Source: Virgibacillus ihumii
GTDB lineage: Bacteria > Bacillota > Bacilli > Bacillales > Amphibacillaceae
NCBI RefSeq assembly: GCF_902726655.1
Contig: NZ_CACVAN010000001.1
Coordinates: forward strand, 3,286,001-3,350,000
DNA: 64,000 nucleotides
Direction: 5' to 3'
Within the stretch, counting starts at the first letter, position 1, and every line of letters starts with the position of its first letter. Below are positions 1 to 9,198 of the stretch, one piece after another. The position numbers and the translations under genes are program-made. The notes under the pieces are model-generated. The model worked only from the letters and a program-made list of their open reading frames with translations, was not told where the DNA came from and ran no database searches.

Positions 1-1290
1 GGAATCGAAAAAGCAGTTGAAGCAGCTGTAAAAGAATTGCAAACTATTTCAGAACCAATCGAAAGCAAAGAATCCATTGCACAGGTTGCATCTGTTTCCT
101 CCGGTGACGATGAGGTAGGAAGCCTGATTTCAGAAGCAATGGAACGCGTTGGCAATGACGGTGTTATCACAATTGAAGAATCAAAAGGCTTCAACACGGA
201 ATTGGAAGTTGTTGAAGGTATGCAATTTGACCGTGGCTATGCTTCTCCATATATGGTTACTGACCAGGATAAAATGGAAGCAGAACTTGAAGATCCATAC
301 ATTCTGATTACCGATAAAAAAATCAACAACATCCAGGAAGTACTGCCTGTATTGGAACAAGTTGTTCAGCAAGGCAAACCACTTCTTCTAATCGCTGAAG
401 ATGTTGAAGGCGAAGCGCTTGCAACACTTGTACTGAACAAACTGCGTGGAACATTTAACGCAGTAACCGTTAAAGCACCTGGATTTGGTGATCGTCGTAA
501 AGCAATGCTGGAAGATATCGCTGTATTGACCGGTGCAGAAGTAATCACGGAAGATCTTGGACTGGATCTGAAGAGCGCTACAATGGAACAACTTGGCCGC
601 GCAAACAAAGTAGTTGTTACAAAAGATAACACTACAATCGTCGAAGGTTCAGGCAACCCTGAAGCAATTTCTCAGCGCGTAACGCAAATCCGTTCCCAAG
701 CTGAAGAAACAACTTCTGAATTTGATAAAGAAAAACTGCAGGAGCGTCTTGCTAAACTGGCAGGCGGCGTAGCAGTCATCAAAGTTGGTGCTGCAACTGA
801 AACAGAATTAAAAGAGCGCAAACTACGCATTGAAGACGCACTGAACTCAACTCGTGCTGCAGTTGAAGAAGGTATCGTTTCCGGTGGTGGTACGGCATTT
901 GTTAACGTACTAAACAAAATCGGTGAATTGAAACTTGACGGTGACGAATCCACAGGTGCAGCAATCGTGCTTCGCGCATTGGAAGAGCCGGTACGTCAAA
1001 TCGCTCACAACGCTGGTCTTGAAGGTTCCATCATTGTTGAACGTCTGAAAGGCGAAAAAGTCGGTGTTGGTTTCAACGCTGCAGCAGGCGAATTTGAAAA
1101 CATGGTTAAAGCAGGTATCATTGACCCAACAAAAGTTACCCGCTATGCCCTGCAAAACGCAGCATCTGTAGCAGCAATGTTCCTGACTACAGAAGCAGTC
1201 GTAGCAGACCTTCCTGAAGAAGAAGGCGGCGCTGCAGGCGGCGGCATGCCAGACATGGGTGGCATGGGCGGAATGGGCGGCATGATGTAA
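1..1290 (+). CDS. groEL: 60 kDa chaperonin GroEL (3' part)
   Basis: ATP-dependent chaperonin that folds cytosolic proteins together with GroES. The reading frame is open from base 1, so the gene begins outside the window; about 430 of the usual 540-545 residues are present. Visible family signatures are [15 protein letters not shown], the [12 protein letters not shown] segment (ATPase region) and the methionine/glycine-rich GGM tail ending GGMGGMM. Sequence agreement with Bacillus GroEL is high throughout. It would be the last gene of groES-groEL; a terminator hairpin follows at about 90 bases. Nothing in the visible part suggests damage. Confidence 0.98.
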   Translation, partial: GIEKAVEAAVKELQTISEPIESKESIAQVASVSSGDDEVGSLISEAMERVGNDGVITIEESKGFNTELEVVEGMQFDRGYASPYMVTDQDKMEAELEDPYILITDKKINNIQEVLPVLEQVVQQGKPLLLIAEDVEGEALATLVLNKLRGTFNAVTVKAPGFGDRRKAMLEDIAVLTGAEVITEDLGLDLKSATMEQLGRANKVVVTKDNTTIVEGSGNPEAISQRVTQIRSQAEETTSEFDKEKLQERLAKLAGGVAVIKVGAATETELKERKLRIEDALNSTRAAVEEGIVSGGGTAFVNVLNKIGELKLDGDESTGAAIVLRALEEPVRQIAHNAGLEGSIIVERLKGEKVGVGFNAAAGEFENMVKAGIIDPTKVTRYALQNAASVAAMFLTTEAVVADLPEEEGGAAGGGMPDMGGMGGMGGMM

Positions 1291-1382
1291 GCATGCTCTC
1301 ATGCCTGTGATGACAGGATTTTGCATCTACGCAAAACTTAAAATGTTACAAGTAAGTAGAATGTAGTTTTAAATTTAATAGA

Positions 1383-1432
1383 GAAAGACGTTTTCGTAAA
1401 AGTGTTTCATTTTTGCGGAAGCGTCTTTTTTA
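1383..1432 (+). terminator. Rho-independent terminator after groEL
   Basis: AAAGACG-TTTTCGTAAAA pairs with TTTTTGCGGAA-GCGTCTTT across a short loop and is followed by a T-run. It lies downstream of the groEL stop and is its probable terminator. Confidence 0.8.
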
Positions 1433-1646
1433 GTGACATGTTTATTTGAGAATTGGGCCAGATTGTTGCAAAAGACCGGCGTAGATTATCTGATTTTTAT
1501 ATTAAGGTTTTTAACTGTAAGCCTGTATTGCCCGAAAGAGACCTTTCAGGTAAATGGTAGAAAGGGATACTAATATAGATTCAATATTATCCCGAAAATC
1601 CTGGGAAGCAGCAATCAAATATTAGTTCTTAAGGTTTGGACATGAA

Positions 1647-1685
1647 AAGCCCCCTTCGTATATTGAAGGATGGGGGCTTAATTTT
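1647..1685 (-). terminator. Stem-loop terminator, probably that of the BCCT gene, displaced by an IS
   Basis: AAGCCCCC pairs with GGGGGCTT, with an inner CCTTC/GAAGG stem. Read on the minus strand the hairpin is followed by TTTTC. It lies 10 bases outside the left end of the IS256-type element. Without the element it would sit directly behind the stop codon of the minus-strand BCCT transporter gene, so it is inferred to be that gene's original terminator. It may also work in the other direction. Confidence 0.7.
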
Positions 1686-1688
1686 GCT

Positions 1689-1696
1689 ATTGTGTT
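1689..1696. repeat. Target-site duplication, left copy
   Basis: ATTGTGTT, identical to bases 3071-3078 on the other side of the insertion element. Eight bases is a usual duplication size for the IS256 family. Confidence 0.85.
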
Positions 1697-3070
1697 GGGT
1701 TTGTCAAATAAAGTGTGTAAGTCATAACTTACTCAAGATATTTTAAGACCCTGTCTTTGAAATGATCATGTACAAGAAGCTGGTTCATAACCATAGCCCA
1801 GTTCCGGAGATGTCCGCCATCCCATTTGTCTTCCAGTTCCCGAATTCGTAAAAACAATAGTTTTAACAGGGCATTCTCGTTGGGGAATGCTCCTTTTTTC
1901 GTTACTTTTCGAAAGCTGGAGTGGATACTTTCTACGGCGTTTGTAGTATACATGACTTTGCGTATGGCACTTCCATAATCATAAAGCTGTTCAACATGAT
2001 TAAAATTTCGTATCCAAACATCAATCGCCCCCGGATAGGCAGCCCATTGTTGTTTAAAGGATTCAAAGGCACTGTGACAAGCTTTTAAACTTGGTGCACC
2101 ATATACCTTTCTTAATGCTTGAGTAAATGGCTTATAATCCTTGCTTGGAACGTATTTTACAGAATTACGTATCAGGTGAACCATGCAGCGTTGAACGACA
2201 ACGTTTGGAAAAATGGCTTGTGCTCCTTCCTCCAATCCACTGACACCATCCATGGAAATAAAGAAAATGTCCTCCACTCCTCTGGCTTTGATTTCATCAA
2301 AAATCTGCATCCACTTATGCTTGCTTTCTGTTTCATTTAGCCATAGCCCAAGTATTTCTTTTGTTCCCTCCATGGTGTAGCCAAGAATCGTATAGACGGC
2401 ATATTTCTTTGTCTCATATTGGTTCCGGATAGTCGTATACATGCAGTCCACAAATACGAAAGCATAACAGTTACTTAAAGGCCTCGCCTGCCATTCTTCC
2501 AAATCAGGTAATACACTGTCTGTAATGTCCGAAACCATGTCATGGGAAACCGAAAAACCATAGATATCTTCCACCGTGGAGGAGATATCACGTTGGGACA
2601 TTCCACGGGCATACATGGCTATCACCTTGCTTTCAATAGCCGAAACATCCTTTTTCCGTTTAGGGATAAGTTTTGGATTAAATGACCCGTCACGATCCCG
2701 AGGGACTTGAATATCCAATGCACCTGAACTGGTATGAATGTTTTTCTTACCATATCCATTCCGCCTGTTCTCTGTGTCCTTTTCGGCTTTATCATTCGAT
2801 TCATACCCCAAATGATGATTCATCTCTCCCTTTAACATAGATTCAAACATGGGTCCAAATATATCTTTTAGGGCGTCCTGCATATCTTCAACGGACTTTG
2901 GCTGGTATTCTTCAATAATCTTGTTCGCTAATTCTTCGGAGTAAGGATTTCTTTTCGGCTTTGCCATAAAAATCACTCCTCTAGTCTAGTAATTCTATTT
3001 TACCAAATAAAAAAACTGTGTGAGTAAGAACCGTACGCATTCCTACTTACACAGTTAATATTACACTCCC
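1697..3070 (-). mobile_element. Complete IS256-family insertion sequence
   Basis: The 1374-bp element is bounded by imperfect inverted repeats of about 26 bp, both starting GGG and sharing TGTGTAAGT (left 1697-1722, right 3045-3070 on the complement). It has an 8-bp direct duplication outside each end and holds one transposase gene. It inserted immediately behind the BCCT gene: the right duplication covers two of the three stop-codon bases, so the neighbouring protein is intact. Intact transposase, recognisable ends and an exact duplication suggest a recent and possibly still active insertion. Confidence 0.9.
1729..2967 (-). CDS. IS256-family transposase
   Basis: DDE transposase of about 412 residues, normal for the family (Pfam Transposase_mut). 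The catalytic triad is visible: Asp in FVDCMY, Asp in SMDGVSGLEEG and Glu in YTTNAVESIHSSFRK. The family CxxH-type segment VVQRCMVHLIRNS lies between them. I place the start at the ATG at 2967, behind AGAGGAG; a GTG nine bases upstream falls inside the ribosome binding site. The protein would cut and join the ends of the surrounding element. No frameshift or stop is present. Confidence 0.95.
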   Translation of the reverse strand: MAKPKRNPYSEELANKIIEEYQPKSVEDMQDALKDIFGPMFESMLKGEMNHHLGYESNDKAEKDTENRRNGYGKKNIHTSSGALDIQVPRDRDGSFNPKLIPKRKKDVSAIESKVIAMYARGMSQRDISSTVEDIYGFSVSHDMVSDITDSVLPDLEEWQARPLSNCYAFVFVDCMYTTIRNQYETKKYAVYTILGYTMEGTKEILGLWLNETESKHKWMQIFDEIKARGVEDIFFISMDGVSGLEEGAQAIFPNVVVQRCMVHLIRNSVKYVPSKDYKPFTQALRKVYGAPSLKACHSAFESFKQQWAAYPGAIDVWIRNFNHVEQLYDYGSAIRKVMYTTNAVESIHSSFRKVTKKGAFPNENALLKLLFLRIRELEDKWDGGHLRNWAMVMNQLLVHDHFKDRVLKYLE

Positions 3071-3078
3071 ATTGTGTT
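3071..3078. repeat. Target-site duplication, right copy
   Basis: ATTGTGTT, matching 1689-1696. It overlaps the stop codon (3077-3079, minus strand) of the BCCT transporter gene. Confidence 0.85.
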
Positions 3079-4684
3079 ATTTATTTTTCTTCCTATTTCT
3101 TTCTGATTTGATATCTACGTCTGTTCCAAATTCAGTCTGTAGGTTTTTCTCTGTTTGTTTTCGTCTCTTTTTCTCTCGGATCTTCTCTAATTTCTTTTCC
3201 AGTCTTTTTTCTTCAACGTTTTCTTCGCCTAACACCTTTAACATAGATAAACTCATGAAAAGCAAGATGACCGTTAATGGTAGCGCACTCACAATGATAG
3301 CTGTTTGCAGTCCGCTCAAACCACCTCTTCCCATTAAAATTAGAGCAGATGCAGCCAGGAAGGCTCCCCAGCTTATTTTGACGAAATTGGGGGGATGTAG
3401 ACTGCCGTTTGTTGTTTGCATGCCCAACACGAAGGTAGCGGAATCAGCTGATGTGATAAAAAATGTTGAGATCAGGAACAAGGAAATAGCGGATAAAATA
3501 TTGCTCCATGGCATCTGATTAAAAGTTGCAAATAACGCGGTTTCCAGACTTTTATCCGCAATATTTGTCCCACTGTACAAATCAAAATAAATAGCCGTGC
3601 CACCGAAAACACCAAACCAAAGAATACAGACAGCAGTCGGCACAAGCATCACGACAACAATAAACTCTCGAATCGTTCGTCCTTTTGATATACGGGCAAT
3701 AAAGGTCCCGACAAACGGAGCCCAAGCAATCCACCAGGCAAAGAAGAAGATTGTCCAATTTTGGACCCATGATGCATTTTCCGGATTAAATGGGGGCATT
3801 CGAAAGGACATTATCGGTAAATTTTGCAGATATCCTCCAATCGTTGTCATCAATATACTAATGACAAATTGTATCGGCCCAAGTATTAGGAAGAGAATGA
3901 ACAACACTACCGCAAGCCCCATATTGATATTGCTCAAATACTTGATCCCCTTGTTAATGCCTGTACTTGCTGAAATAATAAATAATGCTGTTGTGATTAA
4001 GATGATAATAACCTGTATCCAGAAGGCATTTGGAATTCCTGTTAAATAAGCAAGTCCACCGTTAATCTGTGCCGCGCCGAGACCGAGTGAAGCTGCCACT
4101 CCAAAAACCGTAGCAAATACAGCAATGATGTCAACGGTAATGCCAATTGGCCCTTTTATTTTTTCGCCAAGGATAGGGTACAATGTGGCGCTCATTAAAC
4201 CAGGGGCGTCTTTCCTGAATTTAAAGTAAGCCAAAGCCAATGCCACGACAGAATAAATAGCCCAGGCATGAATCCCCCAATTTAAATAAGTAAAACGAAG
4301 AGCGACCTTTGCTGCTTCTGTTGTTCCACCTTGTCCAAAAGGGGGGGTGGTCATGTGTGCAATCGGCTCGGAAACTCCATAAAATAGCAAACCAATGCCC
4401 ATCCCAGCACTAAATAGCATCGCAATCCAGGAAGCACGGCTATATTCAGGTTTATCCTCGTCATGACCTAACTTCACTCTACCGTATTTACTGAAAATCA
4501 AATAAATCGCGAATATTAAAAAGAAAAAAGCCGATAAAAGATAAAACCAACCGAACTTTTCCATTAAAAAGGCCTTTGAACTTTCCATGACAGTAGTGAT
4601 ATTTTCAGGAAAAACGACACCCCAGATTACAAAAATAACAGCGATAAACATACCTATCCAATAAACGAAAGTAACCTTTTTCAT
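3077..4684 (-). CDS. BCCT-family osmolyte (glycine betaine type) transporter
   Basis: Secondary transporter of the betaine/choline/carnitine family, 535 residues with about 12 membrane segments, as usual for the family. Signature stretches are GMGIGLLFYGVSEPI and the tryptophan-rich FFAWWIAWAPFVGTFIARIS around the substrate site, followed by the conserved KGRTIREF loop. The C-terminal tail (from about residue 490) is very rich in Lys, Arg and Glu, which in relatives senses osmotic change. Related proteins are OpuD/BetL, which take up betaine with Na+. The substrate cannot be fixed from sequence. The start ATG follows GGAGGT. An IS element now separates the gene from its terminator. Confidence 0.93.
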   Translation of the reverse strand: MKKVTFVYWIGMFIAVIFVIWGVVFPENITTVMESSKAFLMEKFGWFYLLSAFFFLIFAIYLIFSKYGRVKLGHDEDKPEYSRASWIAMLFSAGMGIGLLFYGVSEPIAHMTTPPFGQGGTTEAAKVALRFTYLNWGIHAWAIYSVVALALAYFKFRKDAPGLMSATLYPILGEKIKGPIGITVDIIAVFATVFGVAASLGLGAAQINGGLAYLTGIPNAFWIQVIIILITTALFIISASTGINKGIKYLSNINMGLAVVLFILFLILGPIQFVISILMTTIGGYLQNLPIMSFRMPPFNPENASWVQNWTIFFFAWWIAWAPFVGTFIARISKGRTIREFIVVVMLVPTAVCILWFGVFGGTAIYFDLYSGTNIADKSLETALFATFNQMPWSNILSAISLFLISTFFITSADSATFVLGMQTTNGSLHPPNFVKISWGAFLAASALILMGRGGLSGLQTAIIVSALPLTVILLFMSLSMLKVLGEENVEEKRLEKKLEKIREKKRRKQTEKNLQTEFGTDVDIKSERNRKKNK

Positions 4685-5095
4685 ATGGACCTCCTTTCAA
4701 TAAACTTAGCGTTTCCGAAATAGGTAAATAATATTTATTTTTTAATTGTCCACCAGGAAATTATCACTAGCGTTACATAAAAAAATAAATAGTTGTGTCA
4801 AACAATTGATTTTTGGGCCAAACCTATTGACATAATTTTCAGGTATGGAAATACTTAAAAACGTTTCTATTGCTTAGAACAACCTCCTGTCATTTATGTT
4901 CATTTTCCATATTACGATTGGGCGCCTATCCGGAATAAAGAGACGCTCTTTGTTTCGTTAGTTGGGCCAGGTTCTGGATTATGTGTTTTTAACTCTGTAA
5001 AATAACATTTCTGCATATTTCAGTCTGAGAAGGTTGAGGTATGAATATATTTTATTTGGTAAAAGCTAACCAAAAGAAAAAATGGAGGAATATTA
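4685..5095. other. Intergenic region between two divergent transporter genes
   Basis: A 411-bp AT-rich spacer that must hold promoters for the BCCT gene (leftward) and the SSS symporter gene (rightward). A TTGACA at 4827-4832 followed by AATACT at the right distance is a weak rightward promoter candidate. One copy of the dispersed palindromic repeat is at 4919-4947. I see no coding sequence or further structured element. Confidence 0.5.
4919..4947. repeat. Dispersed GGGCGC palindromic repeat, copy 1
   Basis: GGGCGCCTATCCGGAATAAA followed by GAGACGCTC: the same layout as the complete copy at 27053-27087 but with a decayed right arm. Confidence 0.55.
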
Positions 5096-6487
5096 GTGGA
5101 AATTACACATAATCCAACATTATTATGGTTTGTTGCGGGATATGGCATAATCATGGTGATCTTGGGTATTTATTATTCAAAGAAGGTTTCTAATAGCGAA
5201 GATTTCATCCTGGCAGGAAAAGGACTTGGAACGATTGTCTTAACCGGTACATTACTTGCTACATGGACTGGCAGTGGAAGTGTTTCAGGCGGTGAAACTT
5301 CGATGGCGTATTCATATGGAATTATTCCAGCTTTAATGATGATGATTCCAACCTTAGTAGGTATCGGGATCTTATATTTAATTGCCCCTAAAATACGGGA
5401 GTTTGGGAAATATACAGTTTCGGGTATTCTTGAAGCAAAATATGGGTCGACTGCACGTATTATTGCAAGCGTAATTATTATTTTAGCCTTTGTAGGAATT
5501 GTCTCCTATCAAATGAAGGGAATCGGTTTTATTTTAAACCTAACCACAGGAATGTCTGTTGGAATGGGCACCATCATCGGTACAATATTAATTATATTTT
5601 TGGCAACGATTGGTGGTTTAAAGTCTGTTGCACCGACTGATGCATTGAGTGCATTTTTAGCGATTGCTGCATTATTTATAACCCTTCCAACGATTTTTGT
5701 GATTGCAGGTGGATGGAATGAAGTAACAGCAAATGTACCAGCTGAACATTTAACAGCAACGAGTACGTTAAGCAATGTACAATTGTTAGGTTTTTTGTTA
5801 CCGTCGTTGTTTTTACTTTTAGGTGATCAAAATATGTATCAACGGCTTGCTTCGTCTAAAGGCGACAAGTCATCTAAAAGGGCACAAATCGGTTGGCTGA
5901 TAGGGATGGTTCTTATTTCACCTGCCATATCATTTATTGCTTTTGCATCCAGCTCGATGTTTCCAGATATTGCTCCTGGAATGGCTCTAATGGCAACAAC
6001 AGTTGTCATGCCTACAATTGTCGGTGGTGTTCTACTTGCTGCTGCGACAGCATTTATTGTAACAACAGGGAATTCTTACTTATTATCGGCTGCAACAAAT
6101 GTGACGTATGATATAGTCAATAAACTTATTAAAAGGGATGCGACAGATAAGCAATTATTGTATATAACAAAAATATTTATTGTGATTTTAGGTGCATTAT
6201 CGTATGTGTTAATAAGCTTTTTCCCAACGGTTTTGTCAGTTCAAATGTATGCATATACTGTTTATGGAGCGGGGTTAACACCAGCGCTATTGGCCGTTTT
6301 TTTCTGGGAACGCGTCAATGCGGTTGGTGGTATTTCATCCATGATTGCAGGTGTCATAACTACATTGATTTGGGAGATTGTACTAGCAAAACCGTTTGAA
6401 TTAAACAGTGTAATTGTAGCACTCCCTGTAGCGGTTCTTGTGTTAATCGTTGTAACAATGATGACAACTGATAAAGCAAGCAAGTGA
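5096..6487 (+). CDS. Sodium:solute symporter (SSS) family transporter
   Basis: 463-residue membrane protein with about 13 hydrophobic segments. The N-terminus (GYGIIMVILGIYYSKKVSNSEDFILAGKGLG) and the following WTGSGSVSGG helix are typical of the SSS family, which couples Na+ entry to uptake of amino acids, sugars, vitamins or organic acids. The GGLKSVAPTDALSAF stretch matches the family's Na+-site helix. The GTG start at 5096 follows GGAGG. The substrate is unknown. No obvious operon partner is present; downstream lies only decayed sequence. Confidence 0.88.
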   Translation: MEITHNPTLLWFVAGYGIIMVILGIYYSKKVSNSEDFILAGKGLGTIVLTGTLLATWTGSGSVSGGETSMAYSYGIIPALMMMIPTLVGIGILYLIAPKIREFGKYTVSGILEAKYGSTARIIASVIIILAFVGIVSYQMKGIGFILNLTTGMSVGMGTIIGTILIIFLATIGGLKSVAPTDALSAFLAIAALFITLPTIFVIAGGWNEVTANVPAEHLTATSTLSNVQLLGFLLPSLFLLLGDQNMYQRLASSKGDKSSKRAQIGWLIGMVLISPAISFIAFASSSMFPDIAPGMALMATTVVMPTIVGGVLLAAATAFIVTTGNSYLLSAATNVTYDIVNKLIKRDATDKQLLYITKIFIVILGALSYVLISFFPTVLSVQMYAYTVYGAGLTPALLAVFFWERVNAVGGISSMIAGVITTLIWEIVLAKPFELNSVIVALPVAVLVLIVVTMMTTDKASK

Positions 6488-6844
6488 CAATGCAACAAAG
6501 ATTAATGATATAGCTTCTAAATGGTCTGGATCATATTAACTTTATTATTGGATTTATTATAGGCTTAAGCATTTAATGAACCATTAGAAAATGAATTGGA
6601 AAAACCGATTGTCAACCCAGTCGTATTTTCGTTTGGGGTCATTGTTTTGCTATTTTAACATAAGAATCACCGCATTTTTTTCATTATATCAGATTGCTGG
6701 TGTAATTATAATAGGGGTCAATTATAGCTTTTGGATTACACGATGCTTTATTTGGTTAGTAATAATGAACGCATTAGGAACAACAAGTGCAGCCATTATG
6801 AGTCCTTGTGTTGTAACCATAAGACATAGGCTTAGCCCTAACCG
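6488..6844. pseudogene. Decayed sequence, possible membrane-protein remnant
   Basis: No intact gene. Two short stretches in different frames read like pieces of one membrane protein: HINFIIGFIIGLSI near 6530-6580, then ENELEKPIVNPVVFSFGV near 6572-6650, each ended by stops. A later ORF (6591-6848) has no ribosome binding site. I interpret this as remains of an unidentified membrane protein gene. Confidence 0.3.
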
Positions 6845-6874
6845 TTGACTAGACACTTAATGGTGTCATATAAT
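6845..6874 (+). promoter_or_regulatory. Promoter of the ArsR-type regulator gene
   Basis: TTGACT (-35, 6845-6850), 18-bp spacer, TATAAT (-10, 6869-6874). Operator-like dyads lie in the spacer and directly behind the -10 box. The regulator's TTG start is 46 bases after the -10 box. Confidence 0.75.
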
Positions 6875-6894
6875 AAAAGACACTAATAGGTGTC
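6852..6894. promoter_or_regulatory. Twin dyad operator (GACAC-N6-GTGTC) for the ArsR-type repressor
   Basis: Two copies of GACACTWAT(R)GGTGTC-like dyads at 6852-6867 and 6879-6894, 27 bp apart. The first lies between -35 and -10 and the second covers the expected transcription start, the layout expected of an autorepressor site. The second dyad, with flanking AATAA/TTATT and a T-rich tail, could instead be a small terminator for decayed upstream sequence. Confidence 0.6.
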
Positions 6895-6920
6895 TTATTT
6901 TTAATGAAGGAGAGAAAATC

Positions 6921-7241
6921 TTGGAAAATACTGACCAAAAGCAGGATGTTTTTGTAGCGATTGCAGATTCAAAAAGACGAAAAATAATACATTTGTTGGC
7001 AAGTACTAAAGAACTGCCTCTACATGAATTAACCTCTCATTTTCAAATGGGCCGTACTGCTGTCTCAAAGCATTTGGCTATCTTAAAAGAAGCAGATTTA
7101 GTAACCAATCGTAAAATAGGCAGAGAAACAAGATACCGACTAAATGCAGCTCCCTTAAAAGAGGTGAAAGATTGGTTATCTTTTTATGAGAAGTTTTGGA
7201 ATGAAAAAGCGTTATTACTAAAGAATATATTGGAGGAGTAG
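6921..7241 (+). CDS. ArsR-family winged-helix repressor (SdpR-like)
   Basis: 106-residue DNA-binding protein. The winged helix spans about residues 8-80, with recognition helix MGRTAVSKHLAILKEADLV and the wing RKIGRETRYRLN. No metal-binding cysteines are present, so it belongs with the SdpR-like autorepressors, not the metal sensors. The TTG start follows AAGGAGAG. The twin dyads in its own promoter suggest autorepression. It is followed by a YdeI-like gene and an SRPBCC gene; ArsR plus SRPBCC/AHSA1 is a frequent pairing in Bacillaceae, so these are probably its targets. Confidence 0.85.
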   Translation: MENTDQKQDVFVAIADSKRRKIIHLLASTKELPLHELTSHFQMGRTAVSKHLAILKEADLVTNRKIGRETRYRLNAAPLKEVKDWLSFYEKFWNEKALLLKNILEE

Positions 7242-7332
7242 ATAATAACAGGATTACCACAGGGTATTTCAAAAATAATGAAATTAAGGTTGATTTATTC
7301 TTGAATGTGACTTCGAAGGAAGGTGTTTCAGA

Positions 7333-7926
7333 ATGACAAATAGTGCAGCAAGTCAAAAGGTAGAGGAATTTTTAAGAAAAGAGGAAAAGTGGAAGAGTGA
7401 ATTTGAAAAGTTAAGACAAATAGTTTTAGATTGCGGGCTAACAGAAGATTTTAAGTGGATGCACCCGTGTTATACGTTAGATGGAAAGAATATTGTTTTA
7501 ATTCACGGCTTTAAAAAATATTGTGCTCTTTTGTTTCACAAAGGTGTCTTGTTAAAGGATCCTAATAATATACTTATTCAACAAACGGAGAATACGCAGT
7601 CCGCACGCCAAATCAGGTTCACCAATGTTCAAGAAATAATGGACAAGGAAAACATCTTAAAAACCTATATACAAAATGCTATTGAAGTAGAAAAATCCGG
7701 GTTGGAAGTAGAATTCAAAAAAACCTCTGAATATACCGTTCCTGAAGAATTACAAGCTAAATTCGATGAAATGCCTGCATTGAAAACAGCATTTGACTCG
7801 CTGACACCCGGACGACAAAGAGCATATCTTTTTTATTTTTCAGGAGCCAAACAATCCAAAACCCGAAGTTCAAGAGTTGAAAAATATATGCAGAAAATTT
7901 TGGATGGAAAAGGCTTAAATGATTAG
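7333..7926 (+). CDS. ydeI: YdeI/OmdA-family protein with DUF1801 domain
   Basis: 197-residue cytosolic protein. The N-terminal part (about 10-115) is a DUF1801 domain, with FKWMHPCYTLDGKNIVLIHGFKKY and LLFHKG signatures. The C-terminal part (about 135-195) is the OmdA-type helical domain, with PGRQRAYLFYFSGAKQSKTRSSRVEK. Relatives are annotated as bacteriocin-protection or stress proteins, but the biochemical role is not established. The ribosome binding site is AAGGAAGGTG. The gene lies between the ArsR-type repressor and an SRPBCC gene on one strand and is probably co-transcribed with them. Confidence 0.85.
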   Translation: MTNSAASQKVEEFLRKEEKWKSEFEKLRQIVLDCGLTEDFKWMHPCYTLDGKNIVLIHGFKKYCALLFHKGVLLKDPNNILIQQTENTQSARQIRFTNVQEIMDKENILKTYIQNAIEVEKSGLEVEFKKTSEYTVPEELQAKFDEMPALKTAFDSLTPGRQRAYLFYFSGAKQSKTRSSRVEKYMQKILDGKGLND

Positions 7927-7958
7927 AATTTTATATATCATGTATGGAGGAATAGATA

Positions 7959-8354
7959 ATGGCAGATATATCATTGGATTTTCAATTTAAGTGTGCAATT
8001 AATAAAGTATGGGAAGCCTTAACAAATTCAGATACGCTTGCACAATGGGTAATGGAAAATGATTTTAAACCCGTTGTCGGATACAAATGTCAGTTTCGTA
8101 ATGAGGAAATAGATTTAATTGTAGATAGTGAAGTATTAGTAGTGGACGAGCCTCATAAGTTATCATACACATGGGTAGGTGGACCGATAGAAACTATTGT
8201 CACATGGACATTGAAGGAAGAGGGTGGAATAACCTATTTACACCTCGACCATACAGGCTTTGACAAAGAAGATCGAGCTTTCAACGGTGCGAAATATGGT
8301 TGGAAGTATAAGATTGAAGAACTTAAAAAAATGATAGTCGAAATAGAAGAGTAA
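7959..8354 (+). CDS. SRPBCC (AHSA1-type) domain protein
   Basis: 131-residue single-domain protein of the START/SRPBCC fold with the AHSA1 pattern: an N-terminal strand and helix ending in VWEALTNSDTLAQWVMENDF, a central LSYTWVGGP strand pair, a TYLHLDHTGF strand and a long C-terminal helix. The fold makes a hydrophobic ligand pocket; the ligand is unknown. GGAGG precedes the ATG. It is third in the ArsR-YdeI-SRPBCC cluster, 32 bases after ydeI. Confidence 0.85.
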   Translation: MADISLDFQFKCAINKVWEALTNSDTLAQWVMENDFKPVVGYKCQFRNEEIDLIVDSEVLVVDEPHKLSYTWVGGPIETIVTWTLKEEGGITYLHLDHTGFDKEDRAFNGAKYGWKYKIEELKKMIVEIEE

Positions 8355-8478
8355 CTCTTTTGAAACATGAATTTTAATATGTATGGCAAGTCGAACTGTC
8401 AATATGTAAGAAATAAAAAATTAGAATAGCCCTTAGAAAGTATGATTGGGTTTCTAATTAGGCAAAAGGAGCGGTAAA

Positions 8479-9186
8479 ATGAGTTTATTTCAGGATGCAT
8501 TATCCATGTTTAAGAAAAAAGATTTATTATTCATAGAAAGCTACAAAGAATCAGAGGGTGTTTATACCTTCCTATTTGAAAAAGAGAACGATTTAAGTTG
8601 GATAGCTGGGCAACATGGTTTGTTTACGATAACTCATAAGAAAATAAAAAATAAAACTCGCCCATTTACTATCGCATCTGCTCCCACTGAGAATGTAGTC
8701 AGAATAACGACACGTATTAGTGAAAATCCAAGTGAATTCAAAAAAGCGATGCTGGAACTGAAACAGGGAATGAAAATAAACCTGACTGGGCCTATAGGGT
8801 CATTTAATCTAAAAGATGACAATCCATCCCTTCTCATCGCAGGCGGAATTGGCATCACACCATTTAGATCAATTTTAAAACAAATAGAGTCAGATGGAAA
8901 TGGCATCGAGAGGCCAATACGTCTACTCTATTTGGATAGCAATAAGTCATTTATTTTTAAAGATGAACTTGATGTGATTGCTTACAATACTTCAATCAGT
9001 GTTAATTATTTGGATTCGAGGGATGATTTATATCAGGAGATAGATAGGTTCACCACCTTGAATAAGGGGGATGGCAAGTACTTTATTGCAGGACCAAAGC
9101 CAATGGTGAAGTCGATATTTGACTTTTTAAAAAGTAAACATATTCCAACCAAGAATATCAACAAGGATGTCTTTGATGGGTGTTAG
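8479..9186 (+). CDS. FAD/NAD(P)-binding ferredoxin reductase-like oxidoreductase
   Basis: 235-residue flavin reductase of the ferredoxin-NADP+ reductase fold. The FAD domain (about 15-105) has RPFTIASAP, the usual RxYS-like motif. The NAD(P) domain (about 110-235) has IAGGIGITPFRSI and FIAGPKPMV. The C-terminus KDVFDGC replaces the usual aromatic end. No iron-sulfur domain is present, so it needs a separate electron acceptor, which is unknown. AAAGGAG precedes the ATG. It probably follows the SRPBCC gene in the same transcript, and a terminator comes next. Confidence 0.85.
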   Translation: MSLFQDALSMFKKKDLLFIESYKESEGVYTFLFEKENDLSWIAGQHGLFTITHKKIKNKTRPFTIASAPTENVVRITTRISENPSEFKKAMLELKQGMKINLTGPIGSFNLKDDNPSLLIAGGIGITPFRSILKQIESDGNGIERPIRLLYLDSNKSFIFKDELDVIAYNTSISVNYLDSRDDLYQEIDRFTTLNKGDGKYFIAGPKPMVKSIFDFLKSKHIPTKNINKDVFDGC

Positions 9187-9198
9187 TCTTATGCGAAT

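Noticed and set aside
910..1326. 138-codon minus-strand ORF over groEL
   Set aside because: Shadow of the groEL frame; the high Cys/His content comes from antisense of Ala/Gly codons.
6591..6848. 85-codon ORF between the SSS and ArsR genes
   Set aside because: No ribosome binding site, no recognisable domain, and it overlaps stretches that look like a decayed membrane protein in other frames.
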